The notes: generated by a model from the sequence alone, not told the origin. 64,000 bases of DNA from Streptomyces calvus (GCF_006782915.1 NZ_VCNP01000056.1:496001-560000), one strand, 5' to 3'. Shown: positions 34,568 to 42,987, numbered from the stretch's first letter. Numbers and translations are program-made.

Positions 34568-34960
34568 TCAGTCGCCCTGCTGCGCGCGCTCCGCGTCGCG
34601 CTCCTTGAGGCGGGCCGCCTCCTTGCGCACCTCGGCCTGGGTGGCGCGCTCCCGCTCCAGCCATTCGGGCCGCTCCTGCTTCAGCGCCTCGATCTGCTCG
34701 GTGGTGAGCGGCTCGGTGACCCCGCCGCGCGCCAGGCCGGCGATGGAGACGCCCAGCTTCGCCGCGACCACCGGCCGCGGGTGCGGGCCGTCGCGCCGCA
34801 GGTCCCGCAGCCACTGCGGGGGATCCGCCTGGAGCGCGTTCAGCTCGGCCCGTGAGACGACACCCTCCCGGAACTCGGCGGGGGTGGCCTCGAGGTACAC
34901 ACCCAGCTTCTTCGCCGCGGTCGCGGGCTTCATCGTCTGGGTGCTCTGGTGCGACGTCAT
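34568..34960 (-). CDS. DUF5997 family protein with internal duplication
   Basis: A 130-residue protein. Two similar units of about 38 residues are visible: residues 15-52 (AAKKLGVYLEATPAEF, then ALQADPPQWL) and 65-102 (VAAKLGVSIAGLARGG, then ALKQERPEWL). Each begins with an Ala-Ala-Lys-x-Leu-Gly-Val helix that could belong to a helix-turn-helix. A charged helix closes the protein. I recall the family as DUF5997; its function is unknown. It is divergent from the HTH-less LysR-type gene, with only 58 bases between them. This close pairing suggests a joint function. Confidence 0.75.
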   Translation of the reverse strand: MTSHQSTQTMKPATAAKKLGVYLEATPAEFREGVVSRAELNALQADPPQWLRDLRRDGPHPRPVVAAKLGVSIAGLARGGVTEPLTTEQIEALKQERPEWLERERATQAEVRKEAARLKERDAERAQQGD

Positions 34961-35006
34961 GGCGTCCAGGGTATCGAGCGTGTGCGCGACCGCCGACCAC
35001 GGCCGG

Positions 35007-35012
35007 TAATCT
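35007..35012 (+). promoter_or_regulatory. candidate -10 box for leaderless LysR-like transcript
   Basis: TAATCT fits TANNNT and ends six bases before GTG 35019, so transcription would begin at the start codon. There is no Shine-Dalgarno in the 58-base intergenic region. Confidence 0.45.
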
Positions 35013-35018
35013 GGCCCG

Positions 35019-35783
35019 GTGACAGGCTCGGCAGTCCCTTCCCCGTTCCGGCTGGTGTACGTCCCCGGCGTGATGCCCGACAAGTGGGTGCGCATCTGGA
35101 AGGAGCGGCTGCCCGACGTCCCGCTGGCCCTCACCCAGGTGCCCGCCGGGACCGCGCAGGACCTGCTGCTGGGCGGTGAGGCCGACGCGGGACTGGTCCG
35201 GCTGCCCGTGGACCGTACGGTCCTCAGCGCCATCCCGCTCTACACCGAGCAGACCGTCGTCGTGGTGCCCCGCGACCATCTCGTCACGGCGGCCGACACG
35301 GTCACCCCGGACGATCTGTCCGACGACATCGTGCTGCACCCCCTCGACGACGTGCTGGCCTGGGAGACCCTGCCCGGGCGGCCCGCCCTGGAGCGCCCCG
35401 CCACCACCGCCGACGCGGTCGAGCTGGTCGCGGCCGGGATCGGTGTGCTGGTGGTGCCGCTGTCCCTGGCGCGGCTGCACCACCGCAAGGACCTCACCCA
35501 CCGCCCGCTGGAGGAGGCCCCCGAGTCGAGCGTCGCCCTCGCCTGGCCCGAGGCGGCGACGACGGACCGGGTCGAGGACTTCATCGGCATCGTCCGCGGC
35601 CGCACCGTCAACAGCACCCGCGGACGCAAGCAGCCCCCGGCGCAGGACAGGCGCGAGCGGGACGGGCGGGCGGACCGGTCCGGCGGTGCCCGCAAGCAGC
35701 AGCCGGCCGGCCGCGGCCGCCGGGGATCGTCCGGCGGCGCCTCAGGCAGCCGGGGGAAGGGCAAGCCCCGCCGCAGGTCGTGA
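35019..35783 (+). CDS. LysR-type substrate-binding domain protein without HTH
   Basis: A 254-residue protein. Residues 10-192 are a LysR effector-binding domain: LVYVPGVMPDKW, LLLGGEADAGLVRLPVD, LYTEQTVVVVPRDH and VAAGIGVLVVPLSLARL are its strands and hinge. The usual N-terminal winged helix of about 60 residues is missing, and no such sequence lies in the upstream DNA. After residue 195 comes a tail of about 60 residues rich in Arg, Lys, Gly and Gln that could bind nucleic acid. GTG 35019 seems to be a leaderless start. Divergence from DUF5997 suggests that protein may supply the missing function. Confidence 0.85.
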   Translation: MTGSAVPSPFRLVYVPGVMPDKWVRIWKERLPDVPLALTQVPAGTAQDLLLGGEADAGLVRLPVDRTVLSAIPLYTEQTVVVVPRDHLVTAADTVTPDDLSDDIVLHPLDDVLAWETLPGRPALERPATTADAVELVAAGIGVLVVPLSLARLHHRKDLTHRPLEEAPESSVALAWPEAATTDRVEDFIGIVRGRTVNSTRGRKQPPAQDRRERDGRADRSGGARKQQPAGRGRRGSSGGASGSRGKGKPRRRS

Positions 35784-35796
35784 CCGTGCGGCCTAC

Positions 35797-36546
35797 CTAG
35801 CCGACGGTCGGTGACGGTGCCGGCGCCGGAGAGGCCGTGTTCAGGTCCTCCAGGCTCTTGGGGATCTTCAGTACCAGGACCGGCGCGCCCGCCTGCGGCG
35901 CCGGTGGGGTCACCTGCTCCAGGGGCATCTTGGGCGGGCTGGTCTGCTGGAAGTTGACCTGCTCGTGATTGACCAGCCCGGTCTTCTCCAGCACCGTGAT
36001 GTGGTCGAGCACCGTGTCGTTGGCCTGGTCGGCGAGCTGCCGCACCAGGGTGTTCCTGGTGTTGGCCCGGATCTTGGCGATGGCCGGGAAGATCTGGCCG
36101 TGGGTCACCCGCATGATGTTCACCGCCGTGGAGTCGAACTCCTTTCCGGTGGAGGACTGGACGGTCGCCACGAAGCCCTGCTGCTGGGGCGAGGCCTGGT
36201 TCGGCAGCGTGATGCCGAGTTCGATGGCGATCCTGCGGCAGGTGTCGTCGAGCCGGCCGTGACCGACGACCAGGTGCTCGCCCGCCTCCTTCATCTCGGG
36301 CGTCGTGCCCCGCTCCATCGCCAGCAGCCCCAGCGGGTGCTCCCACAGCCCCGCCGCGCGCACCTTCACCACGAAGTCACGGTCGGCCTCGGTGAGCGGA
36401 CCGTAGTTGGTGTTGGCGATCACCCGGTCCTGCTTGGTCGATGTGTTCTGTACGCCCAGCATGGTGGGATAGGCGAGCGCGGTGAGGGTGAGGATCATGG
36501 CTCCGCCCACGAACGCGGTTCCTGCCGTGCTGCGCGAGATGCGCAT
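35797..36546 (-). CDS. secreted or membrane-anchored DUF4142 protein
   Basis: A 249-residue protein with an N-terminal signal or anchor (residues 8-30) and a DUF4142 ferritin-like helical domain (LTEADRDFVVKVRAAGLWEH, GEHLVVGHGRLDDTCRRIA, RVTHGQIFPAIA). The conserved histidines in these helices are typical of the family, whose function is not established. The tail from about residue 205 is Pro-rich and ends in an Ala-Pro-rich stretch. AGGAGG precedes the ATG. It converges on the LysR-like gene with 13 bases between the stops. Confidence 0.88.
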   Translation of the reverse strand: MRISRSTAGTAFVGGAMILTLTALAYPTMLGVQNTSTKQDRVIANTNYGPLTEADRDFVVKVRAAGLWEHPLGLLAMERGTTPEMKEAGEHLVVGHGRLDDTCRRIAIELGITLPNQASPQQQGFVATVQSSTGKEFDSTAVNIMRVTHGQIFPAIAKIRANTRNTLVRQLADQANDTVLDHITVLEKTGLVNHEQVNFQQTSPPKMPLEQVTPPAPQAGAPVLVLKIPKSLEDLNTASPAPAPSPTVG

Positions 36547-36640
36547 CGTGCCTCCTGGGATGTGAACGGCCCAACAGCAGGAAGTACGGACGGCGGGGGC
36601 GGGGCAATCAGCGTTCCGGAAAGAATTTTCGACCCGCCTC

Positions 36641-36742
36641 GGAAGAGCGACCTGTCTGGGAAGAGCGGCCCGCCTCGGAAGAGCGGCCCGCCTTGGAGGA
36701 GCGGCCCGCCTTGGAGGAGCGGCCCGCCTTGGAGGAGCGGGC
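36641..36742. repeat. 18-bp tandem repeat, about 5.7 copies, intergenic
   Basis: Consensus GGAGGAGCGGCCCGCCTT, starting at 36641, 36659, 36677, 36695, 36713 and (partial) 36731. Copies 4 and 5 are identical and the leftmost is the most diverged. It lies between the GH127 terminator and the DUF4142 gene. The unit is a multiple of three, so it reads as Arg-Ser-Ser-Lys-Ala-Gly repeats in one frame. That frame has no ribosome site and overlaps the terminator, so I treat it as non-coding. Confidence 0.9.
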
Positions 36743-36756
36743 CTTCGAGCAGGTGA

Positions 36757-36810
36757 CCCGCCCTCGGGGACGGGCCGTCTCCCGGGACGGCCCCGTCCTT
36801 CGAGGGCGGG
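36757..36810 (-). terminator. long GC-rich hairpin terminator of GH127 gene
   Basis: Arms CCCGCCCTCG...ACGGGCCGTC and GACGGCCCCGT...CGAGGGCGGG pair over most of 24 bases around a short CCCGG-containing loop. It begins seven bases after the GH127 stop on the transcribed strand. There is no T-run, as usual for Streptomyces. Confidence 0.8.
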
Positions 36811-36816
36811 CCCGGC

Positions 36817-39654
36817 TCAGGACACGTACGTCGCCTCCCGCGCCGTCCGCACCACCCGGTCGCCGTCGGCGCGGTCGAGCAGCCCGGCGGACACCCACGC
36901 GTCCACGGTGGAGCGTACCCGCGCGACCAGCGCGCCCTTCCCGGCGAAGGGCGCCCCGGCCCAGATCTCGTCGAGCAGGGTCGTGCCGTCGTCGCGGGAG
37001 GGGTTGGCGACGCCGGAGTCGGACCCGCCGAAGACCACTCGCGGTTCCCGGCGGCGGAAGTAGGCGTGCGTCGGATCCTCGGTCCCTTCGGAGAAGGGCG
37101 CCAGTTCGATGCCGTCCAGCGTGTAGTGCAGCGGCTTGTCCGGGACCGGCGTGAGGGAGGGCAGCAGATCGCCGGAGAGGGCGGCGCGGCCGTACAGCCC
37201 GAACCGCACGGCGTCGGGACCCGGGGCACGGGCGACCAGGTTGACCGGGCCGAGGAACAGGGCCTGCAGGCCCGGGTCGTCGAGGGCGCGCTCCACTCGC
37301 AGCCGGAAGGGCACGGAGATCCGCACGGTGTCGCCGGCGCGCCAGGTCCGGGAGACGGCGAAGTAGCTGCCGGGAGCCGGGTCACCGGGCACGGCACGTC
37401 CGTTGACGGTCACCCGGAAGCCGTCGTTCGCCCAGGACGGCACGCGCAGCAGCAGGGTGAAGGAGGCCGGGCCGCCACCGACGGTGAGCGTGCTGCCCTG
37501 CTCCTGCGGGTAGCGGGTGGTCTGCGTGACCGTGACGCCCTTCTCGGCCCAGGTCAGCCGGGACGCGCTGTACAGATTGACGTACAGGGCGCTGCCGTCG
37601 GCCTTCGCGAAGTACACCGAGTCCTGGTACTTCGTGGCGCTCTCCATGCCGGTGCCCTCGCAGCAGGTGGTGCCCTGCTTGGGCGTGTAGTCGCGCACAT
37701 GGCCGGGCGTCAGGCCGATGAAGTAGGTGACGAGCGGTTTCTCCGCGTCCGGCGCGTCCCGCTTGGAGCCGAGCACCTGGTTGTACAGGGCCCGTTCGTA
37801 GTAGTCCATGTAGGCCGGGTCCTGCTCGTGGAAGAACAGGGTCCGGCTCAGCTTGAGCATGTTGTACGCGCAGCAGGTCTCGGCGGTGGTGTCGCCGATC
37901 GTGCCCGCGATCACGCCGCGGGCCTTCCAGAACTCGCCGCTGCTGGTGCCGCCGATGGCGTACATGCGGTGCGGTACGACCATGCGCCAGAAGTTCTTCG
38001 CCGCCGTCAGGTAGCGCTCCTCGCCCGTCTCGTCGTGCAGCCGCACCAGACCCGTGAAGATCGGGATGTGCTGGTTGGCGTGCAGCCCGTCGAGGACGTC
38101 GGTGTTCGCGGCGCAGGCGTCGATGAGCCGGTCCAGGTCGAACAGCCGCGCCAGCGCGAGGTGTTCGGCCCGCCCGGTGACGGCGTGCAGGTCGCACACG
38201 GCCTCGGCGATGCCGCCGAACTCCCCGCTGGAGAACAGCCCCCACATCCGCTGCAGGGTGGCCGCCGGCAGCGCGGACAGCCGCGCGTACATCCAGTCGC
38301 ACATGCCGGACGCCAGGTCGAGCGCCCGCTCGTCCCCGGTGGCGAGGTGCGCGTCGAGCAGGCCGCGGAGGATCTTGTGGGCGGTGTAGTACGGCGCCCA
38401 CACCCGGGTGTAGTCGCTGCGGGTCATCGACTCCAGCTCGATGAACTGCGTCTCCGGGTAGGCGGCGAGGAACCCCGGGTGGCTGGGCGCGCCCCAGGTG
38501 CGGCGCAGGGTGGCGTCGAGCCCGCGCCCCGAGCCGTCCGCGAAGGTCCCGCCGGACGTCTCGTCGAAGGCGTACGACGCGAGGTCGCCCCGGCCGGCCG
38601 GTGTGTCGGCGGCCCGCCGGCTCTGCAACGCGCCGATCTCGGCGGCGGTCAGGGCCCGGGAGAAGACGTTGACGTCCTCGAAGGCGCCCGCGAAGACCGG
38701 GTCGGCGGGGAAGTGGGAACGGCCCAGCCAGTGGTGCGCGAGCGGGCCGAGCGCGGCCGGGGTCAGGGTGATGCCGGTGCTGCGGGCGACGGCGGTGCCG
38801 TTGACGTAGAGGGTGCCGGTGCCGTCGGCGAGGGTCACCGCCAGATGGCTCCACTCGCCGAGCGGCAGCGGCGCGGTGCCGTCGAGGCCCTGTTCGCCGC
38901 CCGGCCCCGACGTGCTGACGGCGAACCGCGGCACCCCGTCGGCGTTGCGGGCGGCCAGGTACAGATAGCGGGTGGTGTCGTCGCCGAAGTCGAAGATCCG
39001 CGCCCAGGCGGCGTCGTGCGCGGGGCGCACCCACGTGGACAGGGTGAGCGCCGGGGCTGCGCCGAGGACGGCGGACGGAAGGTCGGCGTACTGGTGGGAG
39101 CCGCGTACGTTCTCCGCCGCACGCCCGAACCGTCCCTCGACGCTGAGCACCCGCGGGCCGCGGCGCAGCGCTTCCCGCACCTCGGTCAGGGCGCCGACCA
39201 CGGTGTCGATCCGGTCCGCGAAGAGCTGCTCGCCGGTGCCGAGGTACGCCTGCGCCAGCATGGTCAGGAAGTGGCCGGTGTAGTGGCCGCGCAGATTGCC
39301 GTTGGCCTCCCCGTCCAGTCCCTCCCAGCCGCCGGGTGCGACCGCGCCGCCGGTGGACAGGCCGGCGTTGGCGCGGAAGACCTGGAGCAGCCGGTGCACG
39401 TCGTAGCCGCGGGCGTGGTCGAGCATCAGCCGCTGTTTGTCGGCGAAGACGCCCGGTCCGAGCGTGACGTCCGACGCCTGGAACGGCCGTACCGTCCACG
39501 CCGCCGGGACACCGGAGGCGGCGGCAGGTGCACCGGGTGCGGCGGCGCGTCCGGTGGCCGCGGCACGTCCGGTGGCGGCGGCGGAGACCGCGGTGGCCGT
39601 CGCCGTCACCGCGGCGGCCCGGAAGAGGGTGCGTCGGGAGAGGGGCCGTGCCAT
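36817..39654 (-). CDS. secreted GH127-type beta-L-arabinofuranosidase-like protein with LamG insert
   Basis: A 945-residue exported protein. The Tat-type signal has SRRTLF at residues 6-11, and an Ala-rich stretch runs to about 48. A GH127 (DUF1680) catalytic domain starts at about 50 (FQASDVTLGPGVFADKQRLMLDHARGYD) and resumes at about 370. Between them, residues about 200-350 form a LamG/concanavalin-like domain (LTLSTWVRPAHD, GEWSHLAVTLADGTGTLYVNG). The cysteine-rich active-site region is present in TAETCCAYNMLKL and GTTCCEGTGMES, matching the zinc-cysteine site of GH127. It probably releases L-arabinofuranose from plant glycans. AGAGGAG precedes the ATG. Confidence 0.88.
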   Translation of the reverse strand: MARPLSRRTLFRAAAVTATATAVSAAATGRAAATGRAAAPGAPAAASGVPAAWTVRPFQASDVTLGPGVFADKQRLMLDHARGYDVHRLLQVFRANAGLSTGGAVAPGGWEGLDGEANGNLRGHYTGHFLTMLAQAYLGTGEQLFADRIDTVVGALTEVREALRRGPRVLSVEGRFGRAAENVRGSHQYADLPSAVLGAAPALTLSTWVRPAHDAAWARIFDFGDDTTRYLYLAARNADGVPRFAVSTSGPGGEQGLDGTAPLPLGEWSHLAVTLADGTGTLYVNGTAVARSTGITLTPAALGPLAHHWLGRSHFPADPVFAGAFEDVNVFSRALTAAEIGALQSRRAADTPAGRGDLASYAFDETSGGTFADGSGRGLDATLRRTWGAPSHPGFLAAYPETQFIELESMTRSDYTRVWAPYYTAHKILRGLLDAHLATGDERALDLASGMCDWMYARLSALPAATLQRMWGLFSSGEFGGIAEAVCDLHAVTGRAEHLALARLFDLDRLIDACAANTDVLDGLHANQHIPIFTGLVRLHDETGEERYLTAAKNFWRMVVPHRMYAIGGTSSGEFWKARGVIAGTIGDTTAETCCAYNMLKLSRTLFFHEQDPAYMDYYERALYNQVLGSKRDAPDAEKPLVTYFIGLTPGHVRDYTPKQGTTCCEGTGMESATKYQDSVYFAKADGSALYVNLYSASRLTWAEKGVTVTQTTRYPQEQGSTLTVGGGPASFTLLLRVPSWANDGFRVTVNGRAVPGDPAPGSYFAVSRTWRAGDTVRISVPFRLRVERALDDPGLQALFLGPVNLVARAPGPDAVRFGLYGRAALSGDLLPSLTPVPDKPLHYTLDGIELAPFSEGTEDPTHAYFRRREPRVVFGGSDSGVANPSRDDGTTLLDEIWAGAPFAGKGALVARVRSTVDAWVSAGLLDRADGDRVVRTAREATYVS

Positions 39655-39701
39655 GGATGCTCCTCTGTTCGTGGGCTCGACGGCGTCCGGCACACCTGCG
39701 T

Positions 39702-39727
39702 GTTCGGTATTGCGAACGTCGTTCGAA
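39702..39727. promoter_or_regulatory. candidate operator upstream of GH127 gene
   Basis: GTTCG-N6-CGAAC (39702-39717) is followed by an overlapping GAAC-N3-GTTC (39714-39724) and TTCGAA (39722-39727). Interleaved GTTCG/CGAAC arms resemble sites of IclR-family regulators in Streptomyces. The cluster lies about 50-70 bases upstream of the start codon. The regulator is not encoded nearby. Confidence 0.5.
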
Positions 39728-39836
39728 GAGTCGCCCAGACGATAGGGACGGCGCGGTGGGGCGTCAACGGTTCGGGAGCGATCAGTTCCGGACGGTGGCC
39801 GGGAACGGCGGGCACACGGGAGACGGTCCGCTCCGC

Positions 39837-40532
39837 TCAGGCGCCCCGGGCGCCGTCCGTCAGCCACGCGAACGCCGCCCGGGCCGTGAACTCGGCCTGC
39901 CCGCCGCGCAGCAGCAGACCCGCGGTGGCGAACTCGGCGGCACCGGCCTGCGCGGCCACGTACGGAACCGCGATGCAGCGCATCCCCGCGGCGTGCGCGG
40001 CGGCCGCACCCGGCGCCGCGTCCTCGACCACCACGCAGTCGGACGGAGCCACGCCCAGCCGGCGGGCCGCCTCCAGGAAGACGTCGGGAGCCGGCTTGCC
40101 GCGCGCGACCTCGTCGGCCGAGACCACCGTGCGCAGCCGTGCGTCCAGACCCGTGCCGGCCAGGACCGCGGCGATGGCCTCACGGGACGAACCGGAGGCC
40201 ACGGCCATCGGCACGCCCTCGGCGGCCAGCAGCTCGACGAACGCGCGCATCTCCGGATAGGCCCGCATGCCGGCGGCGGCCAGCTCGAGATAGTGGCGGT
40301 TCTTGACCGCGAGCAGCTCCTCGACCGGGGCGGTGATGCCGTACCTCGCCCGCCAGTCGGCGATCGTCTCCCGGGTGCTGATGCCGACGTAGCGCTCGTG
40401 CTCCGCCCAGGAGAAGTCCGGGACCCCGTACGCGGCGAGGGTCCGCCGGCCCGCCTCGTAGTAGGCGGGCTCGCTGTCCACGAGCGTTCCGTCGAGGTCG
40501 AAGAGGACCGAGAGGGGACCGAGGGTGCTCAT
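39837..40532 (-). CDS. HAD-family phosphatase, beta-phosphoglucomutase-like
   Basis: A 231-residue HAD hydrolase. Motif I is VLFDLDGTLVDS (residues 8-19, nucleophile Asp11), motif II the Ser/Thr in AVASGSSREA, motif III the Lys in ARGKPAPDVFLEA, and motif IV VVVEDAAPGAAAA. A helical cap (about 20-85) is of the C1 type seen in sugar-phosphate phosphatases and beta-phosphoglucomutase. The substrate is likely a small phosphorylated sugar but cannot be named. Its ATG follows the Lrp/AsnC gene by 20 bases on the same strand, so the two may be co-transcribed. Confidence 0.9.
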   Translation of the reverse strand: MSTLGPLSVLFDLDGTLVDSEPAYYEAGRRTLAAYGVPDFSWAEHERYVGISTRETIADWRARYGITAPVEELLAVKNRHYLELAAAGMRAYPEMRAFVELLAAEGVPMAVASGSSREAIAAVLAGTGLDARLRTVVSADEVARGKPAPDVFLEAARRLGVAPSDCVVVEDAAPGAAAAHAAGMRCIAVPYVAAQAGAAEFATAGLLLRGGQAEFTARAAFAWLTDGARGA

Positions 40533-40552
40533 GGGGTCCAGGATGCCAGGGC

Positions 40553-41059
40553 TCACTTCCGCGCCGCCGACCGGCCGACCGACTCCACCAGCGGCAGCAG
40601 CCGGTGCGGGACGCGCTCGCGCAGGGCCACCTCGGTGCGGGTGCGCACCACGCCGGGCAGGCTGATCAGCTGCTGGATCACGTCCTCCAGGTGCCCGGCG
40701 TCGCGTGCCACCACCCGCGTCAGCAGATCGCCGCCGCCCGTGATGGAGAACGCCTCGACGATCTCCGGTACGGCGGCCAGCGCGTCCCCCACCTCGTCCA
40801 GATGGCCCTGGGTGACCTCGATGTGCACGAACGCCAGCACCGGATGGCCCAGCGCGGCGGGGGAGAGGGCCGGGCCGGTACCGGTGATCACACCGTCGCG
40901 CTCCAGGCGGTCCAGGCGCGCCTGAAGAGTGCCGCGGGCCACCCCGAGGATCCGCGCGTACTCCCGCACGCTGGTGCGCGGCCGCTCCAGCAGCAGCCGC
41001 AGGATGCGCGTGTCGAGTTCGTCCACGGTCATGACGCCCCACGTCCCCGGGTCGGCCAT
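40553..41059 (-). CDS. Lrp/AsnC-family transcriptional regulator
   Basis: A protein of about 168 residues with an N-terminal helix-turn-helix (LDTRILRLLLERPRTSVREYARILGVARGTLQARLDRLERDG) and a C-terminal RAM effector domain (LAFVHIEVTQGHLDEV, FSITGGGDLLTRVVARDAGHLEDV). It likely senses an amino acid or related metabolite. The start is uncertain among in-frame codons at 41065 (GTG), 41059 and 41032 (ATG). It is divergent from the FUSC transporter gene, with two short dyads in the shared region. It is followed directly by the HAD gene. Confidence 0.88.
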   Translation of the reverse strand: MADPGTWGVMTVDELDTRILRLLLERPRTSVREYARILGVARGTLQARLDRLERDGVITGTGPALSPAALGHPVLAFVHIEVTQGHLDEVGDALAAVPEIVEAFSITGGGDLLTRVVARDAGHLEDVIQQLISLPGVVRTRTEVALRERVPHRLLPLVESVGRSAARK

Positions 41060-41106
41060 TGGCACCTACATGGCCAGAGAAAAGCCACAGCCACTGTACC
41101 AATGGA

Positions 41107-41140
41107 CCACTTCAGTGGACGCCTGTTGAGCCACTGGTGG
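41107..41140. promoter_or_regulatory. candidate Lrp/AsnC sites in divergent promoter
   Basis: Two inverted repeats, CCACT-N2-AGTGG (41107-41118) and CCAC-N2-GTGG (41131-41140), lie about 24 bases apart centre to centre. A further CCACTG half-site lies just upstream. Repeated small dyads of this spacing fit an octameric Lrp-type regulator wrapping DNA. Confidence 0.5.
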
Positions 41141-41237
41141 AAGAGATGCTGATATGGACGAGTCGATGGCGCTGCGGACCCCGCGGCGCCTTTCTCATGC
41201 CACGGTGCACACCACCATTCCCAGGGGGCGATAAGCG

Positions 41238-42725
41238 GTGCTGAAGAGGGTGTTCATGGCTCCGGACCCGGGCCGGACCCGGCTGCGTTTCGCGGCGCGG
41301 GCCGTGCTCGGCATCTCCGTGGCCGTCGTCGTCTGCGGCCTGGCCGGACACACGCTCACCGGTGCCGTCACCGGCGGGCTCGCCGCGCTGCTCGCCCTGT
41401 TCACCGTCACCGACGCCACCGTCCGCGCCCAGGCCCTCACCACGGCGCTGCTGCCCGCCGTCGGCCTGCCGGTGCTCGCCGTCGCCGCCGTGCTCCACGA
41501 CCACCCGGTGGCGCGGGACCTCGTCTTCCTCGCCGTCGTCGGACTGGGCGTGTACGCGCGGCGCTGGGGACCGCGCGGTCACAGCCTCGGTGTCTTCGCG
41601 TTCATGACGTACTTCGTGGCGCAGTTCCTGCACACGCGCACGCACCAGCTCCCCGAGCTGTACGCCTCCGTCGTGCTCTCCGTGCTCGCCGCGGCCACGG
41701 TGCGCTTCGGGATCTGGTGCTACGAGCGCCGCCTGCCCCCGGCCGTCGTGCCGGCGCCGCCGGGCGGCACCGGGCTCGCCCGGGTGACCACCCGCCAGGC
41801 GATCCAGGCGACCGCCGGCGCCGGCTTCGCCCTGGTCGTGGGCCAGCTGGTGTCCGGCCAGCGCTGGTACTGGGCCGTCGGCGCCACCTGGTGGGTGTTC
41901 GTCAACACCACCTCGCGCGGCGAGACACTGGTGCGCGGCTTCCGGCGGGTGCTGGGCACGGTCATCGGCATCGGGATCGCCCTGTTCGTCGCCGTCCCCG
42001 CCCACGGTGACGGACCCCTGACCGCCCTGGTCGTCGCCCTCTCCGTCTTCGGCATCTTCTACACCGCCGCCGTCTCCTACACCTGGATGATGCTCTGGGT
42101 GACGGTGCTCGCCGCCATGCTCTACGGCCTGCTGGGCGTCCTCACTCCCGGCCTGCTGGCGCTGCGGCTGGTGGAGACCGGCGTCGGCGCGCTCGGCGCG
42201 GCGCTCGCGGTGGCCTTCGTCCTGCCCGTGACCACCCACAGCGTCACCGACGCCTGGATCCAGCGGGCCCTGCGCTGCGTCCACGCGTGCACCGCCGAGA
42301 CCGCGGCACGCCTGGCCGGGAAGGCGGACGCCGACCCGACGCCGCTGGTGGCGGAACTGGAACAGCTGCTGGCGCGGGTACGGCTCTCCGTCGCTCCGCT
42401 GGTGCACCCCCTGCACCCCGCGCTCGGCCGCAAGCGGCGCGCCCGCCGGGTGCTCGACCTGCTCGACGACTGCGCCCGGGAGATCCGCGGCCTGGTCGCG
42501 GTCGCCGCCGACCCGGAGGCCTCGCACGACGACCGGCTCGCCGCCGCCTGCCGACGCGTCGAGGTCGCGGTCGAGGCGCTCACCGAGGGCCGGGACATCG
42601 CCGTACACACCGCGCCGGCCGCTACGGAGCCCGCCCTGGCGCACCTCCACGGACTGGAACGCGCCCTCGCCGAACTCGCCGCGCCCCTGCGGGCACGGTC
42701 CGGCTCGCCACTGGTCGGCGCCTGA
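41238..42725 (+). CDS. FUSC-family membrane transporter
   Basis: A 495-residue protein with two sets of about five to six membrane helices (about residues 20-165 and 185-345), then a cytosolic helical C-terminus of about 150 residues. The second set contains RWYWAVGATWWVFVNTTSRGETLVRGFRRVLGTVIG, the FUSC-domain mark. FUSC/AaeB-type proteins export aromatic acids or act in resistance to fusaric acid. GTG 41238 has AGGGGGCG upstream. It is divergent from an Lrp/AsnC regulator, its likely controller. A terminator hairpin follows after about 230 bases. Confidence 0.85.
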   Translation: MLKRVFMAPDPGRTRLRFAARAVLGISVAVVVCGLAGHTLTGAVTGGLAALLALFTVTDATVRAQALTTALLPAVGLPVLAVAAVLHDHPVARDLVFLAVVGLGVYARRWGPRGHSLGVFAFMTYFVAQFLHTRTHQLPELYASVVLSVLAAATVRFGIWCYERRLPPAVVPAPPGGTGLARVTTRQAIQATAGAGFALVVGQLVSGQRWYWAVGATWWVFVNTTSRGETLVRGFRRVLGTVIGIGIALFVAVPAHGDGPLTALVVALSVFGIFYTAAVSYTWMMLWVTVLAAMLYGLLGVLTPGLLALRLVETGVGALGAALAVAFVLPVTTHSVTDAWIQRALRCVHACTAETAARLAGKADADPTPLVAELEQLLARVRLSVAPLVHPLHPALGRKRRARRVLDLLDDCAREIRGLVAVAADPEASHDDRLAAACRRVEVAVEALTEGRDIAVHTAPAATEPALAHLHGLERALAELAAPLRARSGSPLVGA

Positions 42726-42957
42726 CCCGCCCGGACACGCAGGGCACCGCCCGGCCCGGGCCGCGCGGACGCGAGCGCGGCCCACGCCGTACGGCGACGT
42801 GACCTGGTCGGCGCCCGCGCCGGACACCGCAGTGCCGGGCCGCGGCGGCTGCTCCCGGTGGCCGCCGCGACGTTGCGTGCTGCGCCGCCAGCGGCCGTCC
42901 CGGTCGTCGGCCTGCCTCCCGTGATCACGGCCGACCGGGACCGCCCGGCATGCCGAA

Positions 42958-42987
42958 GGGCCCGCCCCGGAGAACCGGAGCGGGCCC
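42958..42987. terminator. bidirectional hairpin terminator between convergent genes
   Basis: GGGCCCGC-CCGG and CCGG-GCGGGCCC pair around an AGAA loop with one bulged pair in the stem. It lies between the ends of the FUSC gene and the convergent chelatase-like gene, 27 bases from the latter's stop. Confidence 0.8.

Noticed and set aside
36608..36898. Possible small gene with Ser-Ser-Lys-Ala-Gly-Arg repeats
   Set aside because: It has no ribosome site, overlaps the GH127 3' end and terminator, and exists only because the 18-bp repeat keeps the frame open.
37066..40260. A 1064-codon plus-strand frame over the GH127 gene
   Set aside because: The GH127, LamG and Tat-signal sequence on the other strand is unambiguous; this is a shadow frame.
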